DNA of 64,000 nucleotides, taken from NCBI RefSeq assembly GCF_008923205.2, contig NZ_WBMS02000013.1, positions 124,001 through 188,000 of the forward strand, in the 5' to 3' direction. This document shows positions 17,606 to 26,809 of the stretch, piece by piece. Every line of letters starts with the position of its first letter. The stretch's first letter is position 1. Position numbers and translations under genes: made by a program. This stretch comes from Actinomadura physcomitrii (GTDB lineage Bacteria; Actinomycetota; Actinomycetes; Streptosporangiales; Streptosporangiaceae). The notes under the pieces were generated by a model. The model was not told the origin of the DNA and did no database searches. It saw only the letters and a program-made list of their open reading frames with translations.

Positions 17606-18010
17606 ATGCCCGTCGAAAACGTCGCAGCCAGTCCCGGGGGCGACAAGCTCAAGCCCCTGTATCCGAGCCTGACCAGCTGGGTGACGACCCACTTCGTCCC
17701 CATGTACCGCCGCACACTCGGCGGCGAGTTCCGCTGGTGCGCCCAGTGGTGGCACCACGGCGAGGCGATCTCCCGCCTCACCGCGCTCTGGTACGCGTGG
17801 GAGGCCATGCGCCTGCAAGGCGCCACCGGCATGGCCCTGTGGTACCGCGACCACCTCGACCACCAGCTCCCCGTCCTCCTCGGCCCCCGCGGCCCCTTCT
17901 ACCAATGCACCGAGAACGAACACCTCTCCCCGCACGAAGCCCGCGTCACCCCAGTCCCCGACGGCTGGCTCGGCCCCGACCACGACGCCCCCGCTCTGGC
18001 CAAGGCCTGA
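17606..18010 (+). CDS. DUF4913-like protein
   Basis: 134 aa, rich in Trp and His: FRWCAQWWHHGEAISRLTAL, then YAWEAMRLQGATGMALWYRD. This is the core of DUF4913 proteins that follow the T4CP gene in many actinobacterial ICEs and plasmids. Function unknown. The start has AGGAGG about eight bases upstream. Confidence 0.8.
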   Translation: MPVENVAASPGGDKLKPLYPSLTSWVTTHFVPMYRRTLGGEFRWCAQWWHHGEAISRLTALWYAWEAMRLQGATGMALWYRDHLDHQLPVLLGPRGPFYQCTENEHLSPHEARVTPVPDGWLGPDHDAPALAKA

Positions 18011-18044
18011 CCCAACCCCGCTCACAGCACCTGGAGAGATCCGC

Positions 18045-18859
18045 ATGCCCGACCGCATGGAAGCCACCGCGCTCGCACTCGACGCCTACCAACAGCAACT
18101 CCTCCCTGAGGAGGTCTTCAACCACCGCACCGACACATCCCTGGCCGAGTTACTCGTCCAGTCGTTGCTCGAGCATCTTGCTCGCTACGCCGCCCAACAT
18201 GGCCTGGACGTCCACGACACTCTCGAGGAGTTGCACCAGCGCAGCGTCGATCGCGGTGGGGCCGAAGCCGATCCCGTCCACAACTTCCGGCTCGGCGCCC
18301 AGGTGCAGATCCGGCAGCAGGAGACCGCCACCGGAGCCAGGCCCCGGTACCCGCGCTGGCGCGGCTTCATCACCTCCCTCACCGAAACATCGGGCAGCGA
18401 CGCTCGCTGCATCGTCCGGGCAAAGCCGTACACGTCACCGCGTCCGAACTGGAACCGGCGGACCCGCTCCTGCCCATCGCCACGCGCACAGCCGGAGTCG
18501 TGCACCATGCGCGCGATGCCGAAGAGACGATCATCGCCCTCACCGCCTGGCTCGAGCGCAACGCCGACCACCCCCCGATCACGTACCAGGACAAGCTCGA
18601 CGACCTGACCCGGCTATCCCGGACCCTGGCGGACTGGTCCGGCGGCAACCCCGAACAGATTGCGCACCATCTTCCCGCACTCGCCCCCGCCACCGCTCAA
18701 CGGGCAAACCCAGCAACCCCCACAGGCGGGGGCCCGGCCCCCGCCGCCCGGCTGGCCGCAATGGGATTCCCACAAGGCCTCGACCCTCTGCAGCCTGCTG
18801 CACCGCCCGCCGCCAGCAGGCTCCCGGAGCGTTCCCAGCGGCGCCCGCGCCGCCCCTAG
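18045..18859 (+). pseudogene. ICE family-A protein, broken by one frameshift
   Basis: The N-terminal part (ATG 18045: MPDRMEATALALDAYQQQLL, then LAELLVQSLLEHLARYAAQH) is a paralogue of the genes at 18908 and 20230. Near 18417-18421 the sequence reads CGGGCAAA where CGGGGCAAA is needed. After that the family signal moves to the -1 frame (GKAVHVTASELEPADPLLPI, then LTAWLERNADHPPITYQDKL) and runs to 18859. Loss of one G in a G run is either a real mutation, a sequencing error or, less likely, a -1 recoding site. Function of the family is unknown. Confidence 0.7.
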
Positions 18860-18907
18860 ATCGCCTCAGCACTCAAGCCGCCAGCACACCGACCCGATGG
18901 AGGTTGC

Positions 18908-19768
18908 ATGACCGAAGCCGGCGCCGAGGAGTTCGCCGAGTTCGGAGCCGCAGCTCTCGATTCCTTCCAAGCCCTCTTCGAGCAGACCGAGCACCTCGAC
19001 CACCGCACCAACGACGAGGACGCACGCGAGCTGATCAGCGACCTGCTGGTCGACCTGATGCACTACGCCGAACGCCGCGGAATCGAGTTCAACGACATCG
19101 CCGCCGAAGCGCAGGCCTACTACGACACCGAACGCGACAACCCCAACGCCTTCGCCATCGGCTCGACCGTCCAGCTCGAAGGTCCCGCCGCCGACGAGGC
19201 CATCCTGCTGGGGCAGCCGACGCGGGGCACTGTCACCGGCGTGCTGGTCTCCGAGCAGGGCCAGACCGAGTACTACGTGCACTTCCTCGGACAGACCCAG
19301 AACCAGCCCGTCCTGGCCGCCGACCTGGAGCCTGCGCGACCCTTCCCCACCACGCCCACGAACCAAGGTGACGTCCACGACCCGCTCAAGGCTGAACAGC
19401 TCCTGGTCGACGCGGCAACCCGTATCGCCGCCGCAGACGTCCACAGCCGAGCACCAAGCCAGGACGACCTACGGGACCACCAAACCCTGCTGGCCGCGCT
19501 CACCACCTGGAACGACATGCACGAACGCAACGTCACCGACCTGCTCTTGAACAGAGTCGCCGAACACCTGAACGCAGCAGAACTGGATGACACCACCAAG
19601 CCGGCGCCTCGGGCAGCAACCGCAGAATCGACCGCTCGGCTCACGCCCGCCCAACTCGCCGCCCAAGCCTTCCCGGTCCCGCTGGCCGACAGCATCGCCG
19701 GCGACCAGAAGCCGGCCACGACCCGCGCGTCACGCACCCGGCAACCGCCGCCCAACCCCAGCCGCTGA
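18908..19768 (+). CDS. ICE family-A protein, unknown function
   Basis: 286 aa, acidic and helical at the N-terminus (ELISDLLVDLMHYAERRGIE), then an SH3-like or KOW-like beta segment (IGSTVQLEGPAADEAILLG, TRGTVTGVLVSEQ, YYVHFLGQTQ), a second helical region and a disordered Pro-rich tail with QAFPVPLADSI. The same order is seen in the genes at 18045 and 20230: helical start, small beta domain with a V-x-L/I-x-G pattern, helical region, disordered tail. No catalytic motif is seen. Confidence 0.65.
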   Translation: MTEAGAEEFAEFGAAALDSFQALFEQTEHLDHRTNDEDARELISDLLVDLMHYAERRGIEFNDIAAEAQAYYDTERDNPNAFAIGSTVQLEGPAADEAILLGQPTRGTVTGVLVSEQGQTEYYVHFLGQTQNQPVLAADLEPARPFPTTPTNQGDVHDPLKAEQLLVDAATRIAAADVHSRAPSQDDLRDHQTLLAALTTWNDMHERNVTDLLLNRVAEHLNAAELDDTTKPAPRAATAESTARLTPAQLAAQAFPVPLADSIAGDQKPATTRASRTRQPPPNPSR

Positions 19769-19794
19769 CCCGCCTCGCGGCGGCCGCCCAATCA

Positions 19795-20223
19795 ATGAAG
19801 AGCAGCACCACGGAGGATCTCCTGAAGCACCAGTTCCAGTACCTCACGCGACAGATCAAAGCCGCCGACTCCATCCCCGCGCTACTCACCGCCGCCTTCC
19901 TCGGCGTGGACCTGATCGAGCGCACCACGACCCTGTTGCCCGACATCGGCAACGATCAGGCCCGTCTCGACTCCGAGACCGCGACCATCGCCGCCATCGA
20001 CGCATGGTGGGTGCTGTCGCAGGCCCCCACCCTCGCCTGGCCCAGCGCCGCGCCCATGACCACAGGCGAGACCCAGGAACTCGTCGAGGCGATCGCCGGC
20101 TTCGTCCTGGTCGTCACCGAAGCGATCCTCAACGTTGCATCCAAGTCCGCCGATCCCGGTGACCGTGTCGCCTGCCTGCAGGCCGCACACCACGCCGGAC
20201 GCCTGCACGCGGCTCTGAAGTAG
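19795..20223 (+). CDS. ICE family-B small helical protein
   Basis: 142 aa, entirely helical. The C-terminus (DPGDRVACLQAAHHAGRLHA) closely matches that of the gene at 21135 (DPDDKMACLQAALHASRLRK), so the two are tandem paralogues alternating with family A. The assigned ATG 19795 lacks a good ribosome-binding site; GGAGG occurs a few codons inside the frame, so the true start may be later. Function unknown. Confidence 0.6.
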   Translation: MKSSTTEDLLKHQFQYLTRQIKAADSIPALLTAAFLGVDLIERTTTLLPDIGNDQARLDSETATIAAIDAWWVLSQAPTLAWPSAAPMTTGETQELVEAIAGFVLVVTEAILNVASKSADPGDRVACLQAAHHAGRLHAALK

Positions 20224-20229
20224 GCGCCC

Positions 20230-21012
20230 ATGACCGCCCACGACTTCAACGCCACGCAGCTGGCCCGCGCCACCCAGATCATCCGCACCTACGAGCAGCG
20301 CGCCTTCCCCGGCGGCGGTTCCCTGCTCGACCGCGACCCGCTCTACACCCGAGCCCTGCTCAGCGCTCTGATCAACGACCTGGAGCACTACGCCATCGAT
20401 CACGACCTCGACTTCGCCGAAGTCATCGCCAGCGGCCGGGCAATCACCTCACAGAATCCCGGCCAGGACACCGCACCGTACAAGGTCGGCGAGCAGGTCC
20501 GCCTCCCCCTGCACGGCGGCCGCTGCGGCACCATCGTCGGCTGGACCACCAGCAGATCCGACGCCGGGACGATCTACCTCGTCGAAGTCCCCGGCATCCC
20601 CAATGTCCTCGCCACGCCCGCCGATCACCTGGCCCCAGCACCACCCTTCCCACCGACCAAAACGTCCCTGGGCACCGTCTCCCGTGCCGACCAGGCCGAA
20701 CGCGTCTACATCAGCCTCGCGGCCCGCCTCAGCACCGCCACGGCACCTGACCGCGCCGCCGTCAAACGCTCCTGCGACAACCTGATCGAGGCGCTCAGCT
20801 CCTGGTCGGGCGTCCCCGCACACCAACTGCGCAACGAACTCGACCCCAAACCACCACCGCCCGCGCCCGCCAACCGTCCACGTGACGCCGCAGCCGCCGC
20901 CAACGACTTCCCGCACGACATCACCAAAGGCATCCCACCCGTTTCAGGACCCAACCCCGGTCATTCCACCAAACAGTCCAGGCCCAGGCAGGGCCCGACT
21001 CAAGCAGCCTGA
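20230..21012 (+). CDS. ICE family-A protein, unknown function
   Basis: 260 aa. Helical N-terminus (ALLSALINDLEHYAIDHDLD), beta segment (YKVGEQVRLPLHGGRCGTIV, IYLVEVPGIPNVLATPADHL), helical middle (VKRSCDNLIEALSSWSGVPA) and a disordered Pro-rich tail. Paralogue of the genes at 18045 and 18908. Starts six bases after the family-B gene, so the two are one transcript. Function unknown. Confidence 0.65.
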   Translation: MTAHDFNATQLARATQIIRTYEQRAFPGGGSLLDRDPLYTRALLSALINDLEHYAIDHDLDFAEVIASGRAITSQNPGQDTAPYKVGEQVRLPLHGGRCGTIVGWTTSRSDAGTIYLVEVPGIPNVLATPADHLAPAPPFPPTKTSLGTVSRADQAERVYISLAARLSTATAPDRAAVKRSCDNLIEALSSWSGVPAHQLRNELDPKPPPPAPANRPRDAAAAANDFPHDITKGIPPVSGPNPGHSTKQSRPRQGPTQAA

Positions 21013-21134
21013 CTACAGCCAGGAGCTCAGATGCCCACGACCTCTTTCCATCAACACGGCCAAGCCCGGATCCGTCCAAGCCCAGCACGCCCGGCACGGC
21101 GCCAGCCCCATCCGCTCGGACCAAGGACCCGCAC

Positions 21135-21518
21135 ATGACCCACGACCACGAGCACGCCCAAGTCCGCCAGACCTGGTTCACCGAACTCCTCAACACCGCC
21201 CTCAACGACCTGGCCCACGCCGAACGCGTCATCACCGCCTTCGCCGCCCAGGAACCCGACGGATTCATCGCCTGGGGCATGGCCGAAGGCGAAGCCACCC
21301 AAGCCCACCGCGCCCTACGCCAAGCCCCCTCCCTGCAGGCCGCCGCCCCGGCCGACCACGACACCGCCAACGCGACCGCCAACGCCCTGTTCGAACTCGC
21401 CAGCAAGGTCTCCCAGAGCCTGGTCCGCGCCGCCGAACTGGCCAGCGACCCCGACGACAAGATGGCCTGCCTACAAGCGGCCCTGCACGCCAGCCGGCTC
21501 CGCAAAGCCCTCCGGTAG
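21135..21518 (+). CDS. ICE family-B small helical protein
   Basis: 127 aa, helical; second copy of family B. It is linked to the next gene by a six-base gap. The 120 bases before it hold no further gene. Function unknown; the presence of two A-B pairs points to an internal tandem duplication. Confidence 0.6.
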   Translation: MTHDHEHAQVRQTWFTELLNTALNDLAHAERVITAFAAQEPDGFIAWGMAEGEATQAHRALRQAPSLQAAAPADHDTANATANALFELASKVSQSLVRAAELASDPDDKMACLQAALHASRLRKALR

Positions 21519-21524
21519 GCGCCC

Positions 21525-23024
21525 ATGGTCACCTTCGGGGAGATGACCGCACTCGCCGGCGAACACCTGACCGACCTCAAACACGCCGTCCACGCACCCG
21601 ACATCGCCCACCAAGCCGCCCAACCCGCCGTCCGAGCCGAACTCTCACAACTCGCCCACGTCCTCGTCCGCTACCACGACCAGATCGCCACCGGATTCGG
21701 CGTCCCGCACACACCCGACCACGGCGTGCGGGACGCCGCCCGCCGCGCCTCCACCCTCATCAACCACGCCGAACAACTCCTCGGCCCCCGCTCCACCACC
21801 GAAGCACCCGAATCCGTCCTCGCCGAGAAGATCCGCTGCGTCTCCATCGCTCTCGGCTGCGGCCTCGACCTGCTCGTCTCTCACGCCCCGACGGGGCTCA
21901 CCGAACCCGTCTCGGCCGACGCACCCACCATCGCCGCCACCGACACCGCTCGCGCCCTGTTGCATCAACTCAGCACCCACACCGCAACCGTCGGCCACCT
22001 GGCCAAACACACCGGCGCGCCCTCCAACACCGCCACCCGGCCGCTCCTGACCGCCGCCGTCCTGTCCAGAGTCTTCGGCACGAACGAGCGGCCACCGATC
22101 AATTCCGTCCCGCTCCACCACATCCCCGAACGGATTCCGCCCGCAGTCGGCGAAACCTTGGAGCACGCCTTCGCCGGACTCAACGCCAGCATCCAACGCC
22201 TGAACAATCCCAACGCACCTGGCTCGCTCACCACTTGGCGCTACCTCGCCCGCGCAGCCGCCATCACCTGCGACCTCAACAGCAAGACCATCCTCCACCT
22301 CACTCGTCGAATGGAGGAACTGAACGAGACCGACCAGGTGTCGCACCTCAAGCAGGTCACCCCATCCATTAGGAGGACCGCGGGACGCTGGAAAGCGATC
22401 ACCCGACGCTGGGACGCCTACGACAGCTTCGGCCACCCCGTAACCAGCATTGCCACTGACGCCAGCGACCTCATCATCCGCCTCGGCCGCATCATCCACG
22501 CCGACCCCGCCTGGACACCAAGCCCACGCGCCTCCTACCGGGTGAAACTACCTGAGGAACTCGCCGCCAACACGACCGACGCCGTCCACATCGCGACCGC
22601 AGCCCTCAAAGCCCTGGAGGCCTGCAATGTCATCGCCGCCAACCACCACACCGCCCTCAACGATGTGGCGGTCATGAGCGTCCTCCAACAGCAACAACAA
22701 CGCCCGAGCTTCAGCCCCCGCGTCCCGGCATCAACCCGCCGACTACTTGGGCTCTACGAAGCCACCGAAGCACAAGGCATCCAAACCGCCACCACACTCG
22801 GACGCGCCATCCAAGCCCTCGCAGCCGACAACCCAGACCACACCGACGAAGCACGCCTCATCATGCGCCGGGCAGCCAGCAAAGCTGCACCCACGCAAAG
22901 CACCCTCGCCGCCACTGGCTTCCCAACCCCCATCGGAGAGTGCCTAGCCGACTCGCAAGCAGAACTTCGAAGCCCGTCACCGAACGGCGGTTGGGGGAAG
23001 AACCAAAAGCGGCCAACTCCCTGA
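21525..23024 (+). CDS. Large helical ICE protein, unknown
   Basis: 499 aa, almost all helix with no membrane segment, P-loop or nuclease motif that I can see. Regions include LAEKIRCVSIALGCGLDLLV, WRYLARAAAITCDLNSKTIL and a short Gln run (LQQQQQRP). The C-terminus ends with a motif (TLAATGFPTPIGECLADSQ) similar in position to the QAFPVPLADSI tail of the family-A gene at 18908. This suggests a shared short C-terminal signal, possibly for binding a partner or for secretion. Last gene of the plus-strand run. Confidence 0.6.
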   Translation: MVTFGEMTALAGEHLTDLKHAVHAPDIAHQAAQPAVRAELSQLAHVLVRYHDQIATGFGVPHTPDHGVRDAARRASTLINHAEQLLGPRSTTEAPESVLAEKIRCVSIALGCGLDLLVSHAPTGLTEPVSADAPTIAATDTARALLHQLSTHTATVGHLAKHTGAPSNTATRPLLTAAVLSRVFGTNERPPINSVPLHHIPERIPPAVGETLEHAFAGLNASIQRLNNPNAPGSLTTWRYLARAAAITCDLNSKTILHLTRRMEELNETDQVSHLKQVTPSIRRTAGRWKAITRRWDAYDSFGHPVTSIATDASDLIIRLGRIIHADPAWTPSPRASYRVKLPEELAANTTDAVHIATAALKALEACNVIAANHHTALNDVAVMSVLQQQQQRPSFSPRVPASTRRLLGLYEATEAQGIQTATTLGRAIQALAADNPDHTDEARLIMRRAASKAAPTQSTLAATGFPTPIGECLADSQAELRSPSPNGGWGKNQKRPTP

Positions 23025-23067
23025 AGCACCGCGAAGGCCGCCCGAGTCGCTCGTGGCTACTAGCCGG

Positions 23068-23871
23068 TCAGTGCAGCCGATAGTCGGCCCATTGGCGCGC
23101 GGCTGCGGCGTGTTCGAGCGCCCACGCCTCGGTGTTCGTGGCGAGGTTGGCCTGCCATTTGTCGGCGAAGACGCGAGCGAACAGGTCGACGGCGGCCGGG
23201 TCAGCGGACGTCCAGGCTGGGAACCGCGCGGCCCAACTCTCCGCTTCGGTCGGGATGTGGCCAGCTTTGAGTAGCCAGGGGATGAGGAGCGCCAGCTCGA
23301 GGAAGGCGGCGCCGCGTCCGGCGAACGTCCAGTCCACGACGTAGGCGGTGTCGTTGCCGCCGAGTAGGACGTTGGCGGGGTTGAGGTCGGCGTGCAGCAG
23401 GGTGTTGCCCGCCAGTGGGGTCATGTCCCCCATCGATTCCCAGCGGCGCTCGACGCGCTTGCGTTCCAGCACATCGGGGAGCGGGTGTGCCTGCAGGCTA
23501 TCGATGATCTTGGTGAGGATGTCCAGGTCGGGTGAGCCAGGGGTGTAGTCGGCGTGCCGGGCTTGGACGTGTTCGAAGGCCAGGAGGAGCCACCCGCCCG
23601 CCTCCACGGTGAAGTGGAGGCGGGGGGCGTACTGGGTGACGTGGGGGTTGATCGCGGCTTCCCAGCGCAGCGACCGGACTTCCGGGCCGTCGGTGCCCGG
23701 CGCGGTCTTGCGTGCGGCCTTGACGAACAGCCGGCCGTCCGCGGTGTGGATGGTCCCGGCGATGTCGGCGTGGTTGCCGGCGGGCGCGGTCTCGACCCGT
23801 CGGATGGGGCCGGTGTGCGCCGTGACCGCGTTGAGCACCTCGGGCGGCAGGTCGGACCAGTGGCTGCGCAT
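23068..23871 (-). CDS. APH-family small-molecule kinase (phosphotransferase)
   Basis: 267 aa. Protein-kinase-like fold with the N-lobe Lys in RLFVKAARK, the Brenner catalytic loop LLHADLNPANVLL and the metal-binding Asp in YVVDWTFAGRG. These are the hallmarks of aminoglycoside/hydroxyl phosphotransferases. The substrate is not indicated; such genes are common ICE cargo and only some give antibiotic resistance. No strong ribosome-binding site was seen at the start. Confidence 0.85.
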   Translation of the reverse strand: MRSHWSDLPPEVLNAVTAHTGPIRRVETAPAGNHADIAGTIHTADGRLFVKAARKTAPGTDGPEVRSLRWEAAINPHVTQYAPRLHFTVEAGGWLLLAFEHVQARHADYTPGSPDLDILTKIIDSLQAHPLPDVLERKRVERRWESMGDMTPLAGNTLLHADLNPANVLLGGNDTAYVVDWTFAGRGAAFLELALLIPWLLKAGHIPTEAESWAARFPAWTSADPAAVDLFARVFADKWQANLATNTEAWALEHAAAARQWADYRLH

Positions 23872-23892
23872 GGATCAATCCCCGTGGTGGTG

Positions 23893-24369
23893 TCAGGCGT
23901 TCATCGGTGGCTGCGCGCAGTTCTCCGGGCAGCACGACTCGCCGTCCATCCACCATTCCAGATCGACGCGGTACCCCGTGGCGCGCATCGCCGCCAGGCC
24001 GCGCTCGGACGCCTGCCCGGACCGGATGTCCTCATCCATGATCGGCAGGTGATGCATGAACCGGCCCGCGACCATGTCGCACACGGCCGCGAAGGTACGC
24101 GTGCGCATCATGGAGCGGTGCCAGATCTTGTCCACGGCGGGCGAGGGCGCGAACTTCACCCAGGCGCGGGCGTCGCCGCCGACTTCGGTCATGGTGTCGC
24201 CCCACGCCTTCATGAAGACCAGGAACTGCTCCACGCCGCGCTCGGCATAGGGGCGAGTGACCTTGTCGAAGATCACCACGTCGTCCACCATCTGCTGGAA
24301 CAGCTCAGGCGTGACCAGGTCGCGGGGGTCGCGGGCGGTCGCTTCCGCCCGATCAAGAGTGACGGTCAT
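23893..24369 (-). CDS. Glycine-rich-domain-protein (GRDP)-like protein
   Basis: 158 aa. SPAVDKIWHRSMMRTRTFAA followed by MVAGRFMHHLPI is the conserved core of the GRDP-like family (VDxxWH ... FxGRFxHH), whose His residues are probably metal ligands. The tail ESCCPENCAQPPMN is Cys-rich. The ATG at 24369 has GGAGG six bases before it. Function unknown. Its place in front of the kinase gene suggests one transcript. Confidence 0.75.
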   Translation of the reverse strand: MTVTLDRAEATARDPRDLVTPELFQQMVDDVVIFDKVTRPYAERGVEQFLVFMKAWGDTMTEVGGDARAWVKFAPSPAVDKIWHRSMMRTRTFAAVCDMVAGRFMHHLPIMDEDIRSGQASERGLAAMRATGYRVDLEWWMDGESCCPENCAQPPMNA

Positions 24370-24536
24370 GTGCACCTCCGGCGCGGCTGTGGTTTGGTAC
24401 CGCGGCCCCGGCGCGCGCCTGCTGACCGGAGCCACGGAGATTGAGGGAAGCGCTCTGGGCTCTGCATTCGCTAAGGCTGCCCGAGCACCGCAGCGAGCCC
24501 CGAGGTCGCCGCCCATCGGATGACCCGGTCGGCGCC

Positions 24537-24719
24537 CTACGTCGCCAGCTCGGCCACGGCATTCGGAACGTCGAGCGTGACCGCGCCGCCGGACAGAGTG
24601 CGGGCGCGCCAGGTGCCGCCGCTCATATCGACGAAGGTCGAGGCGATGCGGCGGTCCTGCGTCAGGAACGAGAGTTCGCCCGTGGGGACGATGTTGTAGG
24701 TCGGGGACCTTGTTGATCA
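24537..24719 (-). pseudogene. Frameshifted small protein gene
   Basis: A GTG at 24719 overlaps the stop of the upstream gene (GTGA) and opens VINKVPDLQ. The protein-like sequence, however, continues in another frame from about 24700: TYNIVPTGELSFLTQDRRIA, then FVDMSGGTWRARTLSGGAV, ending AVAELAT and TAG at 24537. A one-base change near 24700 separates the two parts. No family recognised. Confidence 0.4.
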
Positions 24720-24932
24720 CGAGCGTGTCCGATCGAGCGCGAGGTAGAGCTCGGCGGCACTGGGCGCCTGGACGCTGTCGGCTGCGGTAACCGTCTCGCT
24801 CAGCAGGGGCGTACGCGAGGCCCACCAACTGCCCCCGGCACGCGCGATGCGCCAGCCGGGGAACTCGGCGCGGAGCCGCTCCTCCAGATCCGCGGAGTCC
24901 TCGACGTCCGCCGTCCAGGCCGGGGCGGTCAT
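24717..24932 (-). CDS. Small protein with LRxxFPGW motif
   Basis: 71 aa. LEERLRAEFPGWRIARAGGSW then WASRTPLLSE; helix, FPGW turn and a Trp strand. ATG 24932 has GGAGG seven bases upstream; the gene overlaps its neighbours on both sides. The same motif is present in the gene at 25147 and, weaker, at 29812. These occur around XRE/RsbW-type regulators in actinobacteria. Function unknown. Confidence 0.65.
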   Translation of the reverse strand: MTAPAWTADVEDSADLEERLRAEFPGWRIARAGGSWWASRTPLLSETVTAADSVQAPSAAELYLALDRTRS

Positions 24933-25150
24933 AGCTGCACCTCCGGCCGCTCCCGCTCGCGCCGCTCGTCGGCCAGCCTCCAGGTCCGTGCGATCCATGC
25001 GGCCATGCACTCGAGGTCGAGGGCCTCCCAGGCCTCCGCCTCGACGACGAGCGCGGGGTCGGCGTCGTGGACGGCGCGCAGTCCGCCACCGGGAAGCTCC
25101 TCGACCGTGAACTCGTAGATGCGCCGTCTCTCGGCGGTGGGGGCCGTCAT
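24929..25150 (-). CDS. Small hypothetical protein
   Basis: 73 aa (MTAPTAERRRIYEFTVEELP at the start; ALDLECMAAWIARTWRLADE near the end). ATG at 25150 overlaps the upstream stop (ATGA) and its own stop overlaps the next start, so the three small genes form a coupled set. No recognised family. Confidence 0.6.
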   Translation of the reverse strand: MTAPTAERRRIYEFTVEELPGGGLRAVHDADPALVVEAEAWEALDLECMAAWIARTWRLADERRERERPEVQL

Positions 25151-25410
25151 GAGCTCGCGCCCGTCGTGAACCTGGCGTCGAGGATCTGCACCTCCAGGAG
25201 CTGCGCCCGGAGCGATTCGGCGGACTCGGCCTCGACTGCCCAGACGCCGCCGGTCCAGAACGCCCCGCGCTTGCGCTTGGCGTCCCAGCCGATCCGCTTC
25301 TCCGATCGCCCGATCCACCAGCCCGGGAAGTCTTTGCGCAGCGCGTCCAATGCCTTCATGTCTTCCGCGCTCGCCGCCTCCGGCGGCGCGGGGCGCAGTA
25401 CCTTGCTCAT
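25147..25410 (-). CDS. Small protein with LRxxFPGW motif
   Basis: 87 aa. ALDALRKDFPGWWIGRSEKR, then GAFWTGGVWAVEAESAE. Relative of the gene at 24717. It is the first gene of a minus-strand set running to about 23.07 kb and is divergent from the XRE-TPR regulator at 25601. The roughly 190-base gap between them should hold both promoters. Confidence 0.65.
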   Translation of the reverse strand: MSKVLRPAPPEAASAEDMKALDALRKDFPGWWIGRSEKRIGWDAKRKRGAFWTGGVWAVEAESAESLRAQLLEVQILDARFTTGASS

Positions 25411-25600
25411 AGCCGGACCTGCTTTCCGGTCAGGCCCCGGAGTCCCGGCGTTCGCCCGCCGGCCGGGGCCGCTTCTGTGTCTGCGAGACCCTTCGCCCTA
25501 CAGCGCAACGCATTGACGGTTACGGTGGAAGGCGCTGCCTGCTGCCCTCAGCGGTGGCAGCGCGAGGCAGCAGGGCACCCCGGGGCGAAACGGGTGGGCG

Positions 25601-26809
25601 ATGACGACCTTCGGTCAGAAGCTGCGCCAGCTCATGGACGAGCGGCGACTCAGCCAGCGGAAGCTGGCCGCCCTCGTCCCCTGCAATGACGGGTACCTGT
25701 CGCGGGTCGCACGAGACCTGCGGACACCCGCCCGTGAGATCGCCGAACGGCTCGACGAGCTACTCGACGCCGACGGCGCCCTCACGGAGCTGGTGCCGGA
25801 GAAGCGGACCCCCGCAGCCGATGACGTCCTGGAGCTGGCCGCCTGGCTGGAGGAGACCAACGTCGGCGACGGCGCGGTCGACTATCTGGGGACGGCCATC
25901 CGCCGCCTGGCCCACGACTATCCTCGTCAACCTCCGCTCGCCGTCCTGCAGGAAGCGCAGACCCTGCAGAGCCGTGTCGCCGAGATCCTGCGAAGCGGCC
26001 GTCAGCGTCTCGCGCAGACCCGCGATCTGCTGAGCATCTCCGCCGAGTTGTTCGCGCTGATCAACCTGCTCGCCGGGGATGTGGGGCGGTACCGTCTCGC
26101 CGACGCTTACGGGTACGGCGCTTGGACGTGCGCGCAGGAGGCCGACTCCGACACCGCCCGCGCCCTGGTGCTGTGCGCGCAGTCCAAGACCGCCCGCTGG
26201 GAGGGACGCTACGCCGACGCCGCGGAGCTGGCCGGTCGGGGCTTCCATCTGGCGCCCGCCGGCGGTCGCGGACGGGTGCTGCTGGCAGTGTCGGAGGCGG
26301 CGGCCCTCCAGGCGCGCGGTGACATCGCCGCGGCGAATGAGGCGATGCGCCGGGCTGAGGACGCGCGCGACACGTGCTCGGCAGCCGACGAGAGAGCCGA
26401 CGCCTGGAGCTGCACGCGCGCCCGGCAGGCCACCTACGCACTCCAGGTGGGGCTCGGTGCCCGCGACCCGGCAGACATGCTGCGCTCGGTCGCCCACGCA
26501 GATGACGCCTGGGCCGACGGCGACCAATGGGTGTACGGGACGTGGGCGCAGGTCCGGATCGGCGCAGCGCTCGCGCATGTGATGACAGGCGAGCCGGACG
26601 GCGCGGCCGAAGAGCTGAAGGAGGTCTTCGACCTCGGCGCCGACTACCGGGTCGTGACCATCATCGGCCGGATGGGCGAGATCGAGCGGCGGCTGGGCCA
26701 CAGCCGATACAAAGGTGACCCGTGCGCCGCCGAACTGCGCGAGAAGATCCGCGCCTTCCGAGCCGGATCGCTCGAGCACAAAGCACTGACCGCTGTGGAG
26801 GCCCCGTGA
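25601..26809 (+). CDS. XRE-family regulator with TPR-like C-terminus
   Basis: 402 aa. An N-terminal helix-turn-helix (FGQKLRQLMDERRLSQRKLA ... GYLSRVARD) is followed by a linker and about 300 residues of helical repeats (ALVLCAQSKTARWEGRYADA, AALQARGDIAAANEAMRRAE). The layout is that of actinobacterial XRE-TPR regulators that respond to small peptides or metabolites. It is translationally coupled to the ligase gene that follows (GTGA) and divergent from the small-gene cluster, its probable target. Confidence 0.85.
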   Translation: MTTFGQKLRQLMDERRLSQRKLAALVPCNDGYLSRVARDLRTPAREIAERLDELLDADGALTELVPEKRTPAADDVLELAAWLEETNVGDGAVDYLGTAIRRLAHDYPRQPPLAVLQEAQTLQSRVAEILRSGRQRLAQTRDLLSISAELFALINLLAGDVGRYRLADAYGYGAWTCAQEADSDTARALVLCAQSKTARWEGRYADAAELAGRGFHLAPAGGRGRVLLAVSEAAALQARGDIAAANEAMRRAEDARDTCSAADERADAWSCTRARQATYALQVGLGARDPADMLRSVAHADDAWADGDQWVYGTWAQVRIGAALAHVMTGEPDGAAEELKEVFDLGADYRVVTIIGRMGEIERRLGHSRYKGDPCAAELREKIRAFRAGSLEHKALTAVEAP

